From assembly GCA_040400085.1 (NCBI GenBank), contig JBBAQX010000018.1, forward strand, positions 1 through 64,000: DNA of 64,000 bases, read 5' to 3'. Shown one piece after another: positions 59,977 through 64,000 of the stretch. Each line of letters begins with the position of its first letter. Position 1 is the first letter of the stretch. The translations under genes were made by a program, and so were the position numbers. The stretch is from HNR sp040400085 (lineage in GTDB: Bacteria; Actinomycetota; Actinomycetes; Actinomycetales; Microbacteriaceae). Below the pieces are notes generated by a model. The model saw only the letters and a list, made by a program, of their open reading frames with translations. It was not told the DNA's origin and did not search any database.

Positions 59977-61218
59977 CTAGACCGATCTCGTGTCGTGCGT
60001 TTGGGCCTGAGGCTTTGGGTCCGCGCTGTCCGAACTCGCGAGGCCGGGCTCCGCCCGCCGCATCCCCCAGAGCTTCATCACGGGCCAGACCAGCAGACCA
60101 ACCAGCAGCAGGTTGCGAATGGTGAGGATCACAACGGCGTATAGTTCCCCGTCCACGAGTGGCATATAGAAGATCGGGAAAACCAGCGTGGTGAGTAGGC
60201 CGATCACGGCGGTGAGTATTGCCGGGGTTCGCCAATAACGCGAATTGTAGGCAAGCCCGACCGCGACAACCGGGGTAATCCACAATACGTATTGCGGTGA
60301 CCCAACCTTGTTGAAGACGAAGAAAGCGGTAACCATGCCGAGGGCACCGACCAGGATGAGCTGGGTTCTATCGGTCTGCTTCTTCATCGCGACCAGCATC
60401 AGGATCAGGATGGCACCGATTGCCGCGAACATCAGCGGGTTCATCAGGCTAGAGGTGAATTCAGCTCCGGGTCCCGATACCTCGCGCGTAGAAATCTGGT
60501 GGTTGAAATACGGCTGTGTTCCCGGGATCTTCAGCGAGTAGAGCCAGACCCACGGCGTCGTTATCGGAGCCTCGAGTTGCAATGCGCGGTCCGTTTGCAT
60601 CGTCGCAAAACTGATGAAGTGCTTGGCACCGCCAGCGATCACCACCAACACCGCAATCACCGCAGAGACGGCAGCACCGGCAAGAATAATGTGTATCCTC
60701 TTGCGAGATCCCGCGACCACGGCGAGCATTACGGCGGCAGGCCAGACCTTGATCCAGGTGGCAATCGAGAGAACGATGCTCGCCACAATTGGGCGTCGAG
60801 CCAGCAGCATCAATCCCAGCACCACGAGCGGCGACGTAATCCCCTCGAGGCGAAGAAGAGCCACCGGGCTAAGCAACACGTTCAACAGCAAGAACCACCA
60901 GGCAGCGATGTAACCGTCAGTGTTGCGCAGGCGGTCGGTGAGCGCGAGCACGCCGACCGCGTTCAGGGCGGTAGTCATCAGAAACCAGATGAGCAGGTAA
61001 AAGTGTGATCCAAGCAGCTGGGATCCAACGATGGGAACGAGTGCGCCAGCCGGGTAGACCCACTGGGTGTCGATTCCCTGCCAGACGTTATTTTCGAGCG
61101 CTTGCTGGCCCCAAAAGCGATAGAGCGGCAGATCGCCGAGGGTATCGCCGGCGATGATCGCGGGTAGAAGAGCGGCTAGGAAGATGAGGTGGATGATGAC
61201 GAAACCCGCTATGAGCAT
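59977..61218 (-). CDS. GT87 family (DUF2029) polyprenol-phosphate-mannose mannosyltransferase-like protein
   Basis: 413 residues with about ten membrane helices. Periplasmic acidic loop after helix 1 with LYRFWGQQALENNVWQGIDTQWVYPAGA and further loops are typical of GT-C enzymes that extend lipomannan or related envelope glycans using polyprenyl-phosphate mannose. Ends ten bases before purS begins on the same strand. A Thr/Asp-rich cytoplasmic tail closes it. Confidence 0.82.
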   Translation of the reverse strand: MLIAGFVIIHLIFLAALLPAIIAGDTLGDLPLYRFWGQQALENNVWQGIDTQWVYPAGALVPIVGSQLLGSHFYLLIWFLMTTALNAVGVLALTDRLRNTDGYIAAWWFLLLNVLLSPVALLRLEGITSPLVVLGLMLLARRPIVASIVLSIATWIKVWPAAVMLAVVAGSRKRIHIILAGAAVSAVIAVLVVIAGGAKHFISFATMQTDRALQLEAPITTPWVWLYSLKIPGTQPYFNHQISTREVSGPGAEFTSSLMNPLMFAAIGAILILMLVAMKKQTDRTQLILVGALGMVTAFFVFNKVGSPQYVLWITPVVAVGLAYNSRYWRTPAILTAVIGLLTTLVFPIFYMPLVDGELYAVVILTIRNLLLVGLLVWPVMKLWGMRRAEPGLASSDSADPKPQAQTHDTRSV

Positions 61219-61472
61219 CCGTCTATTGATCAGCCACTGGTGTAGCCGGTGGGGAAAGTCTTCGGTGTGCTCGTGCTGCGAGTGTGTAGCTGTGGCGTTT
61301 ATGGTGTCACCTTTGGTCGTTCGGTCGCTGCCGTTTATTCTAGGGGTCCCAGATGAAGAATGCTGGATAAACGCTCTGGTTTACATGCTTTTGTCGCTTT
61401 TAGGAGGATGCAAGGAATGCATATCAGCGTAAAAATACAATGTAGAACATGTGCAATAGGAATGCTATGCGA

Positions 61473-62303
61473 TTAGTGTCGCACCGGCTGGATAATTAGC
61501 TGTCCGCTGACGGGATGAGGGAAGACCTCTACGGGATGCTCGTAAACTTCAGTGATGCGTTCCGCGGTCAGAACCTCGTGTGGGGTTCCAGAGGCTGCGA
61601 CTTTTCCCTGCCGCAGAAGCGTGATGGTATCGGCGTAGGCGGCGGCGAGGCCGAGGTCGTGCAGCACGACAACGACAGCATCCCCCTTGTTGGCACGTTC
61701 TTTGACGAGAGAGAGCACGTCTTCTTGGTGTTTCAGGTCGAGCGCCGCCGTCGGTTCGTCAAGCAGCAGGATACCCGTCTGGCCGGCAATGACGCGGGCA
61801 AACGCTGTGCGCGCGCGTTCCCCGCCCGAGAGTGATGGCACCTGACGCCTGCGCAGGTGCGCGATGTCGGTTGCTTCGATTGCGGATGCTATGGCCGCTT
61901 CGTCGTCATCATCTCGCTCCGTTCCCTGCCACGGCGCGCGCCCCATCTCGACCACCTCTTCGACGGTGAAGGGGAAGAACACTCCGTTGTCTTGCAGGAG
62001 GACACCCCGGCGACGTGCCAGCTGCTTAAGGCTGAGGTCGTGGAGCGGGGTTCCCGCGATGTCAATGCTGCCAGCTGCCGTCGCATGGTCGCCGGTGAGC
62101 GCGCCCAGCAGCGTGGATTTTCCGGCGCCGTTTGGACCGATCAGGGCTAAGATCTCGCCCGCGCGAACGGTGAGATCGACCGCGTCGATCAGGTCGCGGC
62201 CGGCGATGTGCACGGTGACCCCGCGCGCCTCGATAGCTACCTCACCCAGCGCGATGGGCGTGGGGATGGCGTGGCGGGAGTTGTTTTTCTTCGTGCCGGT
62301 CAT
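61473..62303 (-). CDS. hmuV: Haem/iron-complex ABC transporter ATPase
   Basis: 276 residues from ATG 62303, which overlaps the permease stop (ATGA). Walker A GPNGAGKST (about 56-64), signature LSGGERAR, Walker B ILLLDEPTAALD, H-loop LHDLG. Sequence and length match HmuV-type subunits of haem importers. Works with the FecCD-type permease directly upstream in the operon; the binding protein must lie beyond the window. Confidence 0.92.
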   Translation of the reverse strand: MTGTKKNNSRHAIPTPIALGEVAIEARGVTVHIAGRDLIDAVDLTVRAGEILALIGPNGAGKSTLLGALTGDHATAAGSIDIAGTPLHDLSLKQLARRRGVLLQDNGVFFPFTVEEVVEMGRAPWQGTERDDDDEAAIASAIEATDIAHLRRRQVPSLSGGERARTAFARVIAGQTGILLLDEPTAALDLKHQEDVLSLVKERANKGDAVVVVLHDLGLAAAYADTITLLRQGKVAASGTPHEVLTAERITEVYEHPVEVFPHPVSGQLIIQPVRH

Positions 62304-63328
62304 CCCCAACCTCCGGACTTTTTGCGCGTGCGTCTCAGCAGCCAGAAGAAGAACGGCCCGCCGACGAGCGCCGTGAGCATTCCGATCGGAAGGTCAGCGT
62401 TGGCTACAGCCGTGCGGGCAACGAGATCGGCGAGCAAGAGCAGCACAGACCCGCCGAGCACGCTGGCGATGACGAGGGGGCGATGTGCCGGTCCTAGGAT
62501 CATACGCATCAGGTGGGGTATTACGAGGCCGACAAAGCCGATGACTCCGGCGAAGGCTACGGCTGCGCCGACGAGCAGCGCGACGATAACAATCACGAAG
62601 ATACGGAGGCCCTCTACGTTGACGCCCAGGTGGCGCGCACTGCGCTCGCCGAGCGACAACAGGTCCAGCCTGCGCGCAACGACGATGGAGGAGGTGACGC
62701 CTACAACCACGAGCGGGAGGACGATGAGGACCTGGTCCCAGCGCGAACCGTTCAGGCTTCCCAGCTGCCAGAACACGATCTGCTCGCGCGATGCGGCATC
62801 CCCGAGGAATGTCATCAGGGCGAGGCCGGCGTTTGCGAACGCGTTAACAGCGATTCCCGTGAGCACGAGGGTGACTACTTCGGTCTTGCCGTTTGCACGG
62901 CTCATGAGGTAAACGAGAAATGTGGCTATGAGACCCGCGACGAAGGCGGTGACAGCGATGGTCCAATTGCCGAGGAACGTCCACCCAAACACGATGGTGG
63001 CGGATGCTCCCAGAGCTGCCCCCGATGAGACTCCGACAACCCCTGGCTCGGCAAGGGGATTGCCAAAAATCGCCTGCATGAGAAGGCCTGCGACGGCGAG
63101 GGCAGCGCCGACGAGTGCGGCCATTACGATGCGCGGAAAACGCACGGTCCAGAGCGCAATTTCTGCCGACTGGTTCTCCGGAAGTGGTCCGATATCTAAC
63201 CCAATGCGGTGCATCACGGCACCAAAAACCTCAAACGGGCTGATGCTGAGTTGGCCGGCGCCCGCCGACACTAAGACGATCACGACGAGCGCGACGACAA
63301 GACCCAGGTTGAGGAGGGAGCGGCGCAC
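62300..63328 (-). CDS. hmuU: FecCD-type iron-complex/haem permease
   Basis: 342 residues, about ten helices. FecCD hallmarks: QAIFGNPLAEPGVVGVSSGAALGA, NPLADPYLLG-like, VGFVGLVIPHLMRMILGPAHRPLV. Imports haem or a ferric complex across the membrane with the ATPase that follows. Whether haem or a siderophore is carried rests on the ATPase resemblance and is not certain. Confidence 0.92.
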   Translation of the reverse strand: MRRSLLNLGLVVALVVIVLVSAGAGQLSISPFEVFGAVMHRIGLDIGPLPENQSAEIALWTVRFPRIVMAALVGAALAVAGLLMQAIFGNPLAEPGVVGVSSGAALGASATIVFGWTFLGNWTIAVTAFVAGLIATFLVYLMSRANGKTEVVTLVLTGIAVNAFANAGLALMTFLGDAASREQIVFWQLGSLNGSRWDQVLIVLPLVVVGVTSSIVVARRLDLLSLGERSARHLGVNVEGLRIFVIVIVALLVGAAVAFAGVIGFVGLVIPHLMRMILGPAHRPLVIASVLGGSVLLLLADLVARTAVANADLPIGMLTALVGGPFFFWLLRRTRKKSGGWG

Positions 63329-63345
63329 TCAATCAGTCTATCGAA

Positions 63346-64000
63346 CTAGTTGTGTTCTTCCGTGGACGAGGGGGAGACTCTCACCCGGACGGTGTTTTTC
63401 CACGGATCGTTGAAGAGTAGCTCTCTGCCGTCGTGGGCCGTGGCTACCCCTCTCCTGGCGAGCCTTTGTTCGAGGGCCCCCATGGCATCCATGCTGGGTA
63501 AGCGCACGGATACCTCTCCAAGCCCGAGAGCTGGCGTCCGGTCTCTCGCTCCCCTGCTGTGCCAGGTGTTCATGCCGAGGTGGTGATGATAGCCGCCCGC
63601 GGCGACGAAGAGGGCCTGCGTGCCGTATCTGGCGGTCACCTCGAACCCGACCGTGTCTACATAGAACTGTTCCGCGGTCGCAATGTCGCCAACTTTCAGG
63701 TGGACGTGGCCGACTCCCGCTGCAGTGTCGGCGACGGCCTCGCTGCCTTCGGGCGTGAGGTTCTCGCTCAGAAATGCGTTGGGGTCGAGCCAATTTGTGG
63801 CCATGGCGACCCCGCCCTTCGACCAGTTCCATTCGGACCGGGGACGATCCCAGTAGAGTTCGACTCCGTTTCCCTCGGGGTCATCGAAGTAGAGAGCCTT
63901 ACTCACGAGGTGATCGCTGCTGCCGGTGAATGATCCGCTGAAATTGCGGGCCACCGAGTACACGGATGATGCAAGTTCGGATTGCTGGGGGAAGAGGAAC
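63346..64000 (-). CDS. VOC-superfamily protein (CatE-like), 5' end outside window
   Basis: The frame is open to the last base of the window, so the start is missing; at least 217 residues are present. Two VOC modules: the end of the first (SDHLVSKALYFDDPEGNGVELYWDRP) and a full second (VGHVHLKVGDIATAEQFYVDTVGFEVTARYGTQALFVAAGGYHHHLGMNTW). The arrangement matches catechol-2,3-dioxygenase/CatE-like proteins with metal ligands His and Glu. The GTG at 63963 is unlikely to be the start because conserved sequence continues upstream of it. Confidence 0.85.
   Translation of the reverse strand, partial: FLFPQQSELASSVYSVARNFSGSFTGSSDHLVSKALYFDDPEGNGVELYWDRPRSEWNWSKGGVAMATNWLDPNAFLSENLTPEGSEAVADTAAGVGHVHLKVGDIATAEQFYVDTVGFEVTARYGTQALFVAAGGYHHHLGMNTWHSRGARDRTPALGLGEVSVRLPSMDAMGALEQRLARRGVATAHDGRELLFNDPWKNTVRVRVSPSSTEEHN

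Overview
The window looks like chromosome from a high-GC Gram-positive bacterium of the order Micrococcales, most likely family Microbacteriaceae. The reasons are lactate/malate-type Mdh of the actinobacterial kind, a 32-residue AURKAIP1/COX24-type ribosomal peptide, a PurS/PurQ pair, YajQ, sortase-E-like LARTG anchoring, and many genes whose start codon sits seven bases after a -10 hexamer (leaderless transcription). Base composition is moderate for the group. The genus cannot be told from the sequence.

Layout. 1-6.1 kb: end of a tRNA, then housekeeping genes (DUF2165 membrane protein, mdh, a winged-helix regulator behind a small leaderless peptide ORF, upp, tadA). 5.1-12.5 kb: a LacI-controlled sugar operon (lipoprotein receptor, two permeases, two Gfo/Idh/MocA oxidoreductases around a ThuA-like protein) with visible operators. 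12.5-23.1 kb: M20 amidohydrolase, cation exporter, proC, a TetR/MFS efflux pair, ArsR and XRE regulators, thioredoxin-fold protein, YajQ, and a tandem pair of lipoproteins.

23.2-34.8 kb is the most striking part. It starts with a phage-like switch (ImmA/IrrE protease and repressor against a Cro-like protein) and two zinc-ribbon proteins. Then comes about 0.5 kb without genes but packed with promoters, terminators and a repeated operator-like motif. After that come tail terminator, major tail protein, frameshifted tail chaperones, a short tape measure, distal tail and tip proteins, a receptor-binding protein, an M23 peptidase, holin-like proteins and a CHAP endolysin with an internal start. 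There is no integrase, replication gene, terminase, portal, protease or capsid gene. I read it as a headless, siphovirus-tail-derived particle locus (an F-type tailocin) under a prophage-style switch; a decayed prophage is the main alternative.

34.9-46.5 kb: tRNA-Tyr, a MerR/MFS pair with a perfect palindromic operator, tRNA-Thr and tRNA-Met, then a surface region. Here two unusual proteins fuse an ECF-type sigma factor to membrane and extracellular parts, one of them just upstream of a 1054-residue sortase-anchored adhesin. 46.6-64 kb: folate/nucleotide genes (thyA-folA, purL, purQ, purS, uracil permease), a DNA-glycosylase-annotated protein, SDR, YigZ, a membrane protein with an acidic hexanucleotide-repeat domain, an rRNA methyltransferase, a GT87 mannosyltransferase, a haem ABC transporter and a VOC protein that runs off the end.
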